Of a stretch of DNA of 64,000 nt, positions 1-8,071 are shown piece by piece. Source of the DNA: UMGS1002 sp964463325 (GTDB taxonomy: Bacteria; Bacillota; Clostridia; Oscillospirales; CAG-272). The notes beneath the pieces were generated by a model. That model saw only the letters and a list, made by a program, of their open reading frames with translations, searched no databases and had not been told where the DNA came from. The stretch covers positions 26,278 through 90,277 of the forward strand of contig CAYXBY010000001.1 in the NCBI GenBank assembly GCA_964463325.1, in the 5' to 3' direction. The position numbers and the translations under genes are program-made. Position 1 is the first letter of the stretch, and the number at the start of each line of letters is the position of its first letter.

Positions 1-608
1 TTGTTCAGTGTGCGCAGCAGCTTTTCGCGGATGATCTCGGCTGCCAGCTGCCGCTCGGGCTGATCGGTCACCATGTCCTCGGGGAAAAACCACTCCGATT
101 CGGTCAAAAAGCGCTCACATTCCTCCAGCAGCTCGTCCACCTTGTCGCCACTGCGGGCGCAGGTAGGCACAAAGGCATCAAAATCGTGCAGCGCAGCATA
201 TGCGGTTATCGACTCGGCTATCTGCTCGCGGCGGTATAAATCCACCTTGTTGAGCACCAGCACCGACCCACAGCCGGACGACTTGATATAGTCGATAACG
301 CCGCGCTCGGTGTGCGAAATGGGCTTGCCGGCATCCACCACCAGTACAACGGCGTCAGCCTCACGCATGGTGTCGTCCGCCGCCTTGACCATGTAGTCAC
401 CCAGGCGATCCTTGGGCGTGTGCAGTCCGGGGGTGTCGAGAAAAACGAACTGCGACTCGCCGACGGTATGTATGCCGATGATACGGTTGCGCGTGGTCTG
501 CGGCTTGTTCGAGACGATGGCCACCTTCTCGCCCAATATTTTATTCATGAGCGTCGATTTTCCCACATTCGGTCGCCCGACGATGGCTATAAATCCTGTT
601 TTCTTCAT
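1..608 (-). CDS. era: GTPase Era, 3' part cut by window edge
   Basis: Era is a GTPase that binds the 3' end of 16S rRNA and helps 30S maturation. The gene runs off the left edge, so only about the first 202 of roughly 300 residues are present: the G domain but not the KH domain. The start ATG is at 608-606 and overlaps the ybeY stop (ATGA). Visible motifs: G1 GRPNVGKSTLMN near residues 10-21, effector region NKPQTTRNRI, G3 DTPG, and G4 NKVD. Era next to YbeY is a widespread rRNA-maturation pairing. Identity is certain from the motifs; only the C-terminal part is unseen. Confidence 0.95.
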   Translation of the reverse strand, partial: MKKTGFIAIVGRPNVGKSTLMNKILGEKVAIVSNKPQTTRNRIIGIHTVGESQFVFLDTPGLHTPKDRLGDYMVKAADDTMREADAVVLVVDAGKPISHTERGVIDYIKSSGCGSVLVLNKVDLYRREQIAESITAYAALHDFDAFVPTCARSGDKVDELLEECERFLTESEWFFPEDMVTDQPERQLAAEIIREKLLRTLN

Positions 609-1081
609 TTTTCTGTTATCCCCAATCCGATAGAATCGATTATCTCGTGCTGCCGACGGCGCATGTCAGCATCCTCGGCCTCGCCGCGCTCGTGGTCATA
701 GCCCAGCAGATGCAGCACGGAATGTATGCAGAGGAATGCCACCTCGCGCTCAAAGCTGTGTCCGAATTCCTCAGCCTGCGCCGCCGCCCGCTCAAGCGAA
801 ATGACTATGTCGCCTAACACCAGCAGTCCGCGCCCGGGCTGAGCCTCGGCATTCTCTTCAATCGGGAAGGACAGCACGTCGGTCGGGCGGTCGATGCCGC
901 GATACTCAAGATTCAGGCGGTGAATGGACTCGTCGTCCGCAAATGTCAGCGATACCTCGGTGTCGCGGCCGACGCCCTCATAGCGCAGTGTCGCCTCAAT
1001 GGCGCGGCGCATGAGCAGCTTGAGCTGGTAGCCCACAGGGCGTTTTTTCTGTATGTTATCAAAGTAAATACGAAGCTTCAT
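605..1081 (-). CDS. ybeY: endoribonuclease YbeY (rRNA maturation factor)
   Basis: Single-domain metal-dependent RNase used in 16S rRNA 3'-end processing and ribosome quality control. 158 residues, normal for the family. The zinc-binding H-x3-H-x5-H signature is visible as HSVLHLLGYDH near residues 118-128, and the conserved TDVLSFP segment lies upstream. Its start codon directly abuts the phoH stop, and its stop overlaps the era start by 4 nt, so phoH-ybeY-era is translationally coupled. In many Firmicutes a diacylglycerol kinase and cytidine deaminase sit between ybeY and era; they are absent here. Confidence 0.95.
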   Translation of the reverse strand: MKLRIYFDNIQKKRPVGYQLKLLMRRAIEATLRYEGVGRDTEVSLTFADDESIHRLNLEYRGIDRPTDVLSFPIEENAEAQPGRGLLVLGDIVISLERAAAQAEEFGHSFEREVAFLCIHSVLHLLGYDHERGEAEDADMRRRQHEIIDSIGLGITEK

Positions 1082-2107
1082 TTATCTTTCCTCTTTTTTC
1101 AGCCGGCGGTAGCGCGTGTCGGGCTTGTCCTCGCGTCTCGCCTGCTCTTTTTCAAATTTTTCATATGCAAGTATTATCTGCTGCACCAGTCGGTGCCGCA
1201 CAACGTCACGCTCGCTAAAGCGATGTATGGCGATATCGTCAATGTTATCAAGTATTTTGACCACCTGCGACAGCCCGCTGCGCTGCCCACGCGGCAGATC
1301 GGTTTGCGTCAGGTCGCCGGTGACCACAGCCTTTGAGTTGAAGCCCAGCCGCGTCAAGAACATCTTCATCTGCTCGGGCGTGGCATTTTGCGCCTCGTCG
1401 AGAATGATAAAGGAATCGTCCAGCGTGCGGCCACGCATGTAGGCCAGCGGCGCGATCTCGATGGTCTGCTTCTCCAGCTGACGCGCGTAATTTTCCGGGC
1501 CGATCATCTCGTACAGTGCATCGTACAGCGGGCGAAGATAGGGGTCTATCTTGCTTTGCAGGTCGCCGGGCAGATATCCCAGCTTTTCGCCCGCCTCAAT
1601 GGCCGGGCGCGTAAGTATGATGCGGCTGACCTGCTTATCCCGCAGTGCCTTGACGCCCATCGCCACGGCCAAAAACGTCTTGCCGGTGCCGGCAGGCCCT
1701 ATGCCGAAGGTGATGGTGTTGTGCTGTATCTTGTCAACGTACTGCCGCTGCCCCAGCGTTTTAGCCTTGATGGGGCGGCCCTTGGTCGTCACGCAGAGGC
1801 AATCGTCCCCAAGTGCCGACAGCTCATCCTCGTTGCCCTCGCGGACGCTGTCGATAACGTACCTCACCGACTGCTCCGAAATAGTCTCCTCATACCCCGC
1901 CATCTGGCGCAGATATGCTATCACCGTCGCGGCCTGGTGCACGCCCTCTCCGCTCCCGCGTATCTCGACCGCGTCGCCGTTGTCGGACGGATGCGTCTGT
2001 ATCTCAACGCCGAATTGCTTCTCGACCGCCCTGACGTTCTCGTCAAAGCAGCCAAAGACGCGCGCAGTCAGCTCGCTGCTTTCAATGTATACAGTTTCAA
2101 CCTTCAT
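1082..2107 (-). CDS. phoH: PhoH family ATPase
   Basis: PhoH-type P-loop ATPase, 341 residues. Walker A GIGPAGTGKTFLAV lies near residue 136 and Walker B FIILDEAQN near residue 233. An N-terminal KH-like segment of about 110 residues precedes it. The family is linked genetically to YbeY and rRNA/RNA metabolism, but its exact reaction is unsettled. It lies 9 nt downstream of yqfD and abuts ybeY. In bacilli a pgpH (c-di-AMP phosphodiesterase) gene usually sits between phoH and ybeY; none is present here. Confidence 0.93.
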   Translation of the reverse strand: MKVETVYIESSELTARVFGCFDENVRAVEKQFGVEIQTHPSDNGDAVEIRGSGEGVHQAATVIAYLRQMAGYEETISEQSVRYVIDSVREGNEDELSALGDDCLCVTTKGRPIKAKTLGQRQYVDKIQHNTITFGIGPAGTGKTFLAVAMGVKALRDKQVSRIILTRPAIEAGEKLGYLPGDLQSKIDPYLRPLYDALYEMIGPENYARQLEKQTIEIAPLAYMRGRTLDDSFIILDEAQNATPEQMKMFLTRLGFNSKAVVTGDLTQTDLPRGQRSGLSQVVKILDNIDDIAIHRFSERDVVRHRLVQQIILAYEKFEKEQARREDKPDTRYRRLKKEER

Positions 2108-2116
2108 GCTATCACC

Positions 2117-3298
2117 TCACTCCGAGACCTGAAATTCCACCGTCTCGGCTATGTTTTCTATCAGCGTCAGCGTACAGTCCAACACGTATGCCGACTCGCC
2201 TATCTGACCTTCAATTTCGCTTTTAAGTATGTCCGCGCCACCGTCCCGCAGCTCGCCGAGCTGACGCTCAAGCTCAGCATATGCCAGCTCCATCGCCTGC
2301 TCGTTGCTGTGACGGCACACCTCGAGGCTATAGTGGCGGTGCTCTGTGCTTTCGATCCACAGCGGCAGCCGCTGCACTCCAAAAAGGCAACACCTATCCA
2401 CATTACATATTGTATCATATGTTGACCCCAAAAATCCAGTGTTTTTATAAAGTTTTATGCTTTTTCCGAAAAAAATCAGCTTTTTTTGTTGCACGACCTC
2501 ACCGTCATAGCGTTTTTGCTCATATTCGAGCGGTATTTCGATGTGTATCTCGCGCATAGTCCGCGCAAATACCGCGCCGCGCGCGCGAATATACCGCCAG
2601 CCCAGGCGCTCGCTGTCAGAGATTCCACTGACCAGCAGCTCCCCACCCCGCACATATTGTCCAACCGTGACCACCGACCAGCCGTCATACGCCTCTATCC
2701 GCTCGATGCGGCCATCTCGCTGCGCGACGAGATTTGCGGGTGCTGTCGGCTCAGGCTTGGGCTGCGGCAGCTGCTCGCGTATCTCGACCGACGCCACATT
2801 TCCCTCGAGATTGACCGCCACCCAGCTAATGTCCTCACTCTCAATGAGCAGACGGTTCTCAATGGAATCAACGTCGAGCCGCGATATCCGACTGCCGACC
2901 GCCAGCCCCTGACGCGCCAGCGCCTCCACCACCTCTTCCTCGCTCAACAGCGTATTCCCGCTAACTCGAACGTCCCACAGATATTGCCCCGACGCCACTA
3001 CTATCGCCACCGCCAGCAGCAGCCCGACGAGCAGTCCCGGCCGCCGCCGATAAAGCAGTATGCAATGTGGCAGTCCAAAGCGGCGGTCAACGTGCAGCCG
3101 TATGCCAACGCCCCGACACAGCTGCTCAATCAACGCGGCCGTGTATCGAGTGCAGCAGAGGCGGACGCGCCCGGCATCGCGGTCAAGCTTCAGATGGCTG
3201 TAAACCAGGCGGTAACGCATGCACATGTTCATCAGCGTCTCGGTGTGGCATATGTGCGCCGACAGCTCGCAGCCTCCAAAAATCAGATATTTCAGCAC
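2117..3298 (-). CDS. yqfD: sporulation protein YqfD
   Basis: Membrane-anchored sporulation protein of the YqfD family, made in the mother cell under SigE in Bacillus. I chose the GTG at 3298, overlapping the yqfC stop as GTGCTGA. This gives 393 residues, close to the B. subtilis length; the open frame continues upstream but that part overlaps yqfC and adds an atypical N-terminus. A GGAGGAGG sequence lies 13 nt upstream. Visible parts: a short N-terminal domain, one strong transmembrane helix (GLLVGLLLAVAIVVASG, near residues 85-105), then an extracytoplasmic region with the segments WVAVNLEGNVASVEI and VSGISDS typical of the family. Biochemical function is unknown. Confidence 0.88.
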   Translation of the reverse strand: MLKYLIFGGCELSAHICHTETLMNMCMRYRLVYSHLKLDRDAGRVRLCCTRYTAALIEQLCRGVGIRLHVDRRFGLPHCILLYRRRPGLLVGLLLAVAIVVASGQYLWDVRVSGNTLLSEEEVVEALARQGLAVGSRISRLDVDSIENRLLIESEDISWVAVNLEGNVASVEIREQLPQPKPEPTAPANLVAQRDGRIERIEAYDGWSVVTVGQYVRGGELLVSGISDSERLGWRYIRARGAVFARTMREIHIEIPLEYEQKRYDGEVVQQKKLIFFGKSIKLYKNTGFLGSTYDTICNVDRCCLFGVQRLPLWIESTEHRHYSLEVCRHSNEQAMELAYAELERQLGELRDGGADILKSEIEGQIGESAYVLDCTLTLIENIAETVEFQVSE

Positions 3299-3606
3299 CT
3301 TTTCACTGACGCCTCCTCCAAAAAGCTGACTGTTAGTATGTGGCCGTCGATGTCCGCCGTGCCGGTGTGATAGGCGGTACAATAAAGCCCCTCGCCACGC
3401 ACCGACAGGCAGCAGCCGCGCAATCTCAGCTGCACCTCCTCGGGAGTATAGAGCAGTATCTCGCGACAGCCGTGCACGACGACGTTGCTCCGCCCGCGCA
3501 GCTCGACAAAAATGCCGTTGACCACGTCCGGCGATATGTCAAGTCGGCGGGACAGCCGCTCAAAAAATCCGGGGCTTGACCCCGTCACCCGCTCATTTTT
3601 GCTCAT
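3292..3606 (-). CDS. yqfC: sporulation protein YqfC
   Basis: Small (104 residues) YqfC-family protein, conserved in spore formers next to YqfD. It carries the repeated hydrophobic beta-type pattern (ELRGRSNVVVHGCREILLY) shared with YabP-like spore-coat-associated proteins. The ATG at 3606 has a GGAGG about 10 nt upstream. It is the first gene of the minus-strand cluster yqfC-yqfD-phoH-ybeY-era and is divergent from ylbJ with only 67 nt between them, so both likely share a sporulation-time control region. No catalytic residues are evident. Confidence 0.88.
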   Translation of the reverse strand: MSKNERVTGSSPGFFERLSRRLDISPDVVNGIFVELRGRSNVVVHGCREILLYTPEEVQLRLRGCCLSVRGEGLYCTAYHTGTADIDGHILTVSFLEEASVKRC

Positions 3607-3673
3607 AGCTGCCCACCTCCGAAGAATATAATATGGTGATATCGCTTTATTTTATGCTAAAGGAGCTACCATA

Positions 3674-4792
3674 ATGACACATATCAAGCGTCGCTCGCCT
3701 GGGCAGCTGATGTTTTGCGCCCTGTGCGCCGCCTGCCTCGGGCTGATACTTTACTATTCCGACTGCGCCATTGAATACATGAGCGCCGGGCTGCGGCTGT
3801 GCGCGCGGACGGTCATTCCGTCGCTGTTCCCATTCATGGTGATCTCAGAACTTATGGTATCGGCGGGGCTGGGCGAGCTGCTGGGACGTCTGTGCGAGGG
3901 GGCGGTGCGGCGGCTGTTCGGCGTCTCGGGAGCGGCGACCTGCGCCCTGCTGATGGGTGCAGTGTGCGGCTTTCCCATCGGCGCCAAAACAGTCATGGCG
4001 CTGCTTGATGCCGGGCACATATCACGCCGCGAGGCCGAAAGGCTGCTGTGCTTTTGCAACAACCCAAGCTCTGCATTTCTCATCAGTGCAGTTGGCATAT
4101 CGCTATATTCAAGTCGTCGAGTGGGGGTGATCTTTTATTTTGTGACATTGTCAGTCGCCACTGCTGTGGGGATCGCCGCACATCTGCTATTCGGCGCGGT
4201 CACTGTATGCGGAGCCGACAGTCGCAGTATGACACGCCGTCCGCCCGTCCCGGGGCTTGACAGCTTCACCACCGCCGTGTCGGACGCCGCTGTCGGCATG
4301 CTGACCGTCTGCGCTTATGTTGTCTTTTTCTCGGCCATCATGGGCTGTCTCGGGCAGCTGCTGCGGCAGCTGGGCTGTCCTGACACGCTCTGCGCACTGC
4401 TTTACGGCATGGTCGAGCTGTCGGGCGGCGTCAGCGCTGCGGCGGCGCTCGACGTGAGCGCAGTGCGCGTCATAATAAGCGCGTTTATTATCGGATGGTC
4501 GGGGCTTTCGGTGCATTTTCAAATAATGTCGCTGTGCCGCGGCCGCGGAGTCAGCTTTCGCAGTTATTTTGTCGCCAAGCTATGTCAGGGACTGCTGTGC
4601 GCAGCGGCCGTCGGGGTCATTTTTGCGCTCTGCCCAACGGCCTTCGCGCCGCAGACCGACAGCGCCGCCGCTGCGTGGGCGTCGGTCATCGTCGACCCGC
4701 TCCGGCTGGCCGCTCTCGCCGCTTTTGGACTCGCTACGGCACTCGCTCTGCTACGTCGCATACACAAATCGACGCCGCGCGTCATATATTGA
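3674..4792 (+). CDS. ylbJ: sporulation integral membrane protein YlbJ
   Basis: Polytopic membrane protein of 372 residues with about 8 hydrophobic segments, resembling the YlbJ family (nucleoside-recognition/Gate-like fold) needed for spore cortex formation in Bacillus. Recognisable family segments are VIPSLFPFMVISELM (near residue 47), GAVCGFPIGAK and FCNNPSSAFLISAVG. It is preceded by an AAAGGAG ribosome-binding site. Its placement next to yqfC/yqfD strengthens the sporulation call. The substrate, if it transports anything, is not known. Confidence 0.9.
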   Translation: MTHIKRRSPGQLMFCALCAACLGLILYYSDCAIEYMSAGLRLCARTVIPSLFPFMVISELMVSAGLGELLGRLCEGAVRRLFGVSGAATCALLMGAVCGFPIGAKTVMALLDAGHISRREAERLLCFCNNPSSAFLISAVGISLYSSRRVGVIFYFVTLSVATAVGIAAHLLFGAVTVCGADSRSMTRRPPVPGLDSFTTAVSDAAVGMLTVCAYVVFFSAIMGCLGQLLRQLGCPDTLCALLYGMVELSGGVSAAAALDVSAVRVIISAFIIGWSGLSVHFQIMSLCRGRGVSFRSYFVAKLCQGLLCAAAVGVIFALCPTAFAPQTDSAAAAWASVIVDPLRLAALAAFGLATALALLRRIHKSTPRVIY

Positions 4793-4835
4793 CAATAGAA
4801 GTGTAACTCAAGCAAATAGAAAGGAGGCTGCCGCA

Positions 4836-5069
4836 ATGAACGACTGCACCGCCGTTATCGGCTCAATGACAACCGCGCTTAAGGCGCAAAAAGCACTTCT
4901 GAAGGCCTCTATTCCCTCCACCGTGGTCAAGCTGGACTCCTCTGTCACCCGTCGCGGCTGCGCTTACGGTCTCGAATTCGACTGCATCCAGTCCGCCAAC
5001 GTGCAACACACGCTGAGCAGCGTCGGGATCCGAGCATCACGCTATCTACAAGGGGGCGGCTATATGTGA
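4836..5069 (+). CDS. DUF3343 putative Se/S carrier-like protein
   Basis: A 77-residue protein starting at ATG 4836 behind a strong AAAGGAGG site. The frame stays open further upstream, but that part overlaps ylbJ. It has the DUF3343 layout: a short alpha/beta domain with an early AVIGSMTTALKAQKAL segment and a central conserved cysteine in a CAYGLEF context (near residue 46). DUF3343 proteins have been proposed as sulfur/selenium carriers because they occur beside cysteine desulfurases, SelD and YedF. Here the stop overlaps the start of such an enzyme by 3-4 nt, so the two are almost certainly co-translated. The carrier role is inference. Confidence 0.82.
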   Translation: MNDCTAVIGSMTTALKAQKALLKASIPSTVVKLDSSVTRRGCAYGLEFDCIQSANVQHTLSSVGIRASRYLQGGGYM

Positions 5070-6211
5070 TATATCTTGACAATGCTGCCACCAGCTTTCC
5101 CAAGCCCCGCGCCGTGTGCGATGAAGTAGGCAAATGCCTGCGTCTGTACTGTGGCAACCCGGGGCGCGGCGCGCACCGACTCTCCATGGCCGCTGCCGCG
5201 CAGGTCTACACCTGTCGCGAGAGCGTCGCGCGACTGCTCGGTGTGCCGTCGCCTGAAAATGTTATCTTCACGCTGAACACCACTGCCGCACTCAACACTG
5301 CCATCAAGGGGCTGCTTCGCCGCGGCGACCACGTCATCATAAGTGATATGGAGCACAACTCGGTCTGGCGGCCGATCTTCAAGCTGCATGAGCGTGGCGA
5401 GCTCGAATATGATATCTTTCATTCCTACGTTGGCGACGAGCGACGCAGTGCCGTGCGCATATGCGCCTCCATCGCACGGCTGATCAAGCCGAGCACGCGC
5501 ATGGTGATCTGTCTGCACGCCTCAAACGTCTGCTCGGCCGCGCTGCCGATCGAGCAGATAGCCGCCTTTTGCCACCGACATAACCTACTGCTTGTCGTGG
5601 ACGCGGCGCAGTCGGCGGGACATCTGCCCCTCAGCATGGCCGCATCGGGCGCTGACGTGCTTTGTGCACCGGGACACAAGGGACTGCTCGCGCCCCCCGG
5701 CTGCGGCATACTTGCACTGCGTGACGGCCTGACCCTCGACACGCTGACCGAGGGCGGAAACGGCGTCAGCTCGCTTGAGGGCGGCATGTCTGTGACCCCG
5801 CCCGAGCGCTACGAGGCCGGGACGCTGCCGCTTCCCGCCATTGCCGGGCTGCTGCAGGGGGTCCGAACTGTCGAGCAGCGTGGCGTCGAGGCCATTCACG
5901 CGCACGAGGCCTCGCTGTATCGTGCGCTCCGCGACCGACTATCCGCTCTCCCCGGCGTGACGCTGTACGCTCCCGACTATGTCGGCTCGGTGCTGCTATT
6001 CAACATTGGAAAGCTTAGCTCGGATCAGTCCGCGCGTCTGCTCGACGACCGCGGCATATGTGTCCGCAGCGGCTTTCACTGTGCGCCGCTCGCCCACAAA
6101 ACGCTGAAAACTCCCGACCACGGTGCCGTCCGCGCCAGCCTCGGTCTGTACAACACGCTCTCCGACATCGACGCACTCTACACCGCCGTGCGTGATATTC
6201 TGAAGAATTGA
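5066..6211 (+). CDS. cysteine desulfurase-family class V aminotransferase
   Basis: PLP enzyme of 381 residues that starts with GTG at 5066 inside the DUF3343 stop (GTGA). Family marks: MIYLDNAATSFPKP at the N-terminus; HNSV near residue 97 (cofactor-stacking His); VVDAAQSAG (PLP-binding Asp); PGHKGLLAPPG with the Schiff-base lysine near residue 214; and the C-terminal RSGFHCAPLAH loop with a cysteine in the position of the catalytic Cys of SufS/CsdA-like enzymes. It belongs to the branch found beside DUF3343. Expected reaction: L-cysteine or selenocysteine to alanine, giving persulfide S or Se. The physiological acceptor is probably the upstream protein (inference). Confidence 0.9.
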   Translation: MIYLDNAATSFPKPRAVCDEVGKCLRLYCGNPGRGAHRLSMAAAAQVYTCRESVARLLGVPSPENVIFTLNTTAALNTAIKGLLRRGDHVIISDMEHNSVWRPIFKLHERGELEYDIFHSYVGDERRSAVRICASIARLIKPSTRMVICLHASNVCSAALPIEQIAAFCHRHNLLLVVDAAQSAGHLPLSMAASGADVLCAPGHKGLLAPPGCGILALRDGLTLDTLTEGGNGVSSLEGGMSVTPPERYEAGTLPLPAIAGLLQGVRTVEQRGVEAIHAHEASLYRALRDRLSALPGVTLYAPDYVGSVLLFNIGKLSSDQSARLLDDRGICVRSGFHCAPLAHKTLKTPDHGAVRASLGLYNTLSDIDALYTAVRDILKN

Positions 6212-6236
6212 CCCCGGGGCTCTGCCCTGCACACGC

Positions 6237-6537
6237 AAGGGGGCTTTTCCGAGAAAAAGCCCCCTTGACCCCCAAAAAGCTTTCCCAAAAGGCTAAGGAC
6301 GAGGCCTGTGAGCGGACAGATAGCATATCGGGAAACAATAGCTCACCAAAGACCTTCAAAAAGGGGTTATGGCAGACATCTGAGGGCTAACAGACGTCTG
6401 CCATTCATCCAAATGGCTCACATAAGACTTCAATGTAGCCGAAAAAATTTCTACACATCCTTTTTGATAGTTTTTGCGGATTCTTAAGGTGCTTTTTTCA
6501 AAAAGCACCTTAAGCGGAGCGCGAGGCAGAGCCTCGC
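6237..6537. repeat. cluster of four inverted repeats in a gene-free interval
   Basis: Between the convergent aminotransferase and rplQ lie about 380 nt without a credible gene. Four hairpins precede the rplQ terminator: 6237-6266 (AAGGGGGCTTTT with its complement), 6369-6404 (ATGGCAGACATCTG with CAGACGTCTGCCAT), 6483-6514 (CTTAAGGTGCTTTTT palindrome) and 6521-6537 (GCGAGGC-AGA-GCCTCGC). The first, just after the 5066-6211 gene, could act as its terminator although it lacks a clean T-tract. The density of palindromes resembles dispersed REP-like or MITE-derived intergenic repeats, but copies elsewhere in the genome cannot be checked here. Confidence 0.6.
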
Positions 6538-6556
6538 ATACAATAGAAATCAGCAA

Positions 6557-6585
6557 AGGGGTCGCTGCCGATGGCAGCGACCCCT
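6557..6585 (-). terminator. intrinsic terminator after rplQ
   Basis: A 12-bp perfect stem (GGGGTCGCTGCC and its complement, loop GAT/ATC) lies 11 nt beyond the rplQ stop. On the minus strand it is followed by TTTGCTGATTT, a short T-rich run. It closes the 15.7-kb ribosomal protein cluster. Confidence 0.75.
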
Positions 6586-6595
6586 AAAAATTATA

Positions 6596-6946
6596 TCAGT
6601 TCTCGTCGACGAGACGGATAATGGCCATTTCGGCGCCGTCACCCTTGCGGGGACCGATCTTAAAGATCTGAGTATATCCGCCGTTTCTGTCGGCATACTT
6701 GGGAGAAATCTCGGAGAAGAGCTTGGTAACAACGCTTTCCTTGGTTATGAAAGCCATGGCGGTGCGGTGGTTAGCCAGAGTATTCTTCTTACCGAGAGTG
6801 ATCATCTTTTCGGCAATAGCGCGAACTTCCTTAGCTCTTGTAACGGTGGTCTCAACCTGGCCGTTCTCAAGCAGATAAGTAACGAGCCCGCGGAGCATCG
6901 CCTGTCTCTGAGACGTTGTTCTGCCGAGTTTTCTGGTTCCGGGCAT
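6596..6946 (-). CDS. rplQ: 50S ribosomal protein L17
   Basis: Large-subunit protein near the exit-tunnel rim. 116 residues, the short Firmicute form. N-terminal MPGTRKLGRTTSQRQAMLR is diagnostic. A good AAAGGAGG site precedes the ATG. Last gene of the alpha operon (rpsM-rpsK-rpsD-rpoA-rplQ), directly followed by the terminator at 6557-6585. In many clostridia ECF-transporter ATPase genes and truA follow rplQ; here the cluster ends. Confidence 0.98.
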   Translation of the reverse strand: MPGTRKLGRTTSQRQAMLRGLVTYLLENGQVETTVTRAKEVRAIAEKMITLGKKNTLANHRTAMAFITKESVVTKLFSEISPKYADRNGGYTQIFKIGPRKGDGAEMAIIRLVDEN

Positions 6947-6993
6947 TTTTATTCCCTCCTTTTGCAGTACTTAATCTGAGCAATAATTCCCGG

Positions 6994-7968
6994 TCATTCC
7001 TCTTCTCTTTTGAGATCGAGGCCGAGTGAATGTAGTTTCAAAATAACTTCTTCAAGCGATTTTTTACCGAGGTTACGAACCTTTATCATATCCTCCTCGG
7101 TGCGGGTAGTCAGGTCTCCGACCGTATCGATGCCGGCGCGCTTCAAGCAGTTAAAGCTACGAACCGACATGTCAAGCTCCTCAATGGTCATCTCAAGAAC
7201 CTTTTCCTTAACGGTCTCTTCTCTTTCAACCATTATCTCTGTGTTCTTTGCTTCATCTGAAAGATCCACAAACAAGTTGAGATGCTCGTTGAGAATCTTG
7301 GCTCCCAGAGAGATCGCTTCCTTCGCAGTTATTGTTCCGTTTGTCAAGACCTCAAGCGTGAGCTTATCAAGGTCTGTGATGTTGCCGACACGGGTATTCT
7401 CAACCGTGTAGCTGACATTGTAAACCGGTGTGTAGATAGAATCGGTATATATGGTTCCGATAGGCGCGCTGACGGTAGGCCCCAACTGTGCGTTGTGAAT
7501 CTGCTTATTGCGCTCCTGCGACACGTATCCGCGTCCGTGATCAAAGGTCAGCTCCATATAGAGGCGCTCATTTTCACCGATCGTAGCAATATGATGGGTG
7601 GGGTTGAGTATCTCTATGTCGGAATCCTGCTTTATATCGCCGGCTGTGATATCGCGCTCGCCCGTGACGTCAAGAATGACCGTCTTGGGTGCGCTGGTAT
7701 GCAGCTTAGCGGTAATACCCTTGATGTTGAGGATGATCTCTGTGACATCCTCCTTGACACCGGGGATCGTGGAAAACTCATGGAGAACGCCGTCTATCTT
7801 CACGCTTGTCACGGCAACGCCGGGCAGCGAGCTGAGCAGTATTCTGCGCAGTGAATTTCCGAGGGTGATACCGTAGCCGCGCTCGAGCGGCTCAACGATG
7901 AACTTCCCCTTCCGTCCATCCTCACTGAGGTTGACCGTGGTGATATTGGGCTTTTCTATCTCAATCAT
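6994..7968 (-). CDS. rpoA: DNA-directed RNA polymerase subunit alpha
   Basis: 324 residues. The N-terminal assembly domain (about 1-230) contains the conserved RGYGITLGNSLRRILLSSLPG loop for dimerisation and beta/beta' contacts. The C-terminal domain (about 255-315) contains SFNCLKRAGIDTVGDL and KVRNLGKKSLEEV, the surface that binds UP elements and activators. 47 nt separate it from rplQ. 103 nt separate it from rpsD, a larger gap than most in the cluster, with no obvious hairpin or gene. Confidence 0.99.
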   Translation of the reverse strand: MIEIEKPNITTVNLSEDGRKGKFIVEPLERGYGITLGNSLRRILLSSLPGVAVTSVKIDGVLHEFSTIPGVKEDVTEIILNIKGITAKLHTSAPKTVILDVTGERDITAGDIKQDSDIEILNPTHHIATIGENERLYMELTFDHGRGYVSQERNKQIHNAQLGPTVSAPIGTIYTDSIYTPVYNVSYTVENTRVGNITDLDKLTLEVLTNGTITAKEAISLGAKILNEHLNLFVDLSDEAKNTEIMVEREETVKEKVLEMTIEELDMSVRSFNCLKRAGIDTVGDLTTRTEEDMIKVRNLGKKSLEEVILKLHSLGLDLKREEE

Positions 7969-8071
7969 TCCAAATAAATCCTCCTATTAAATTAATGGGG
8001 TGCCATTTCCGATCTGTAAGCCGTTCCGTAATGTTCCGCCAGAGCATCACGGAGATGCCCAAAAGCGGATA

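Noticed and set aside
1388..2425. 345-codon plus-strand ORF opposite phoH
   Set aside because: phoH on the minus strand has clear Walker motifs; this frame has none.
2117..3382. Longer YqfD start at 3382
   Set aside because: The extra ~28 residues overlap yqfC in another frame and are unlike YqfD; GTG 3298 gives the normal family length.
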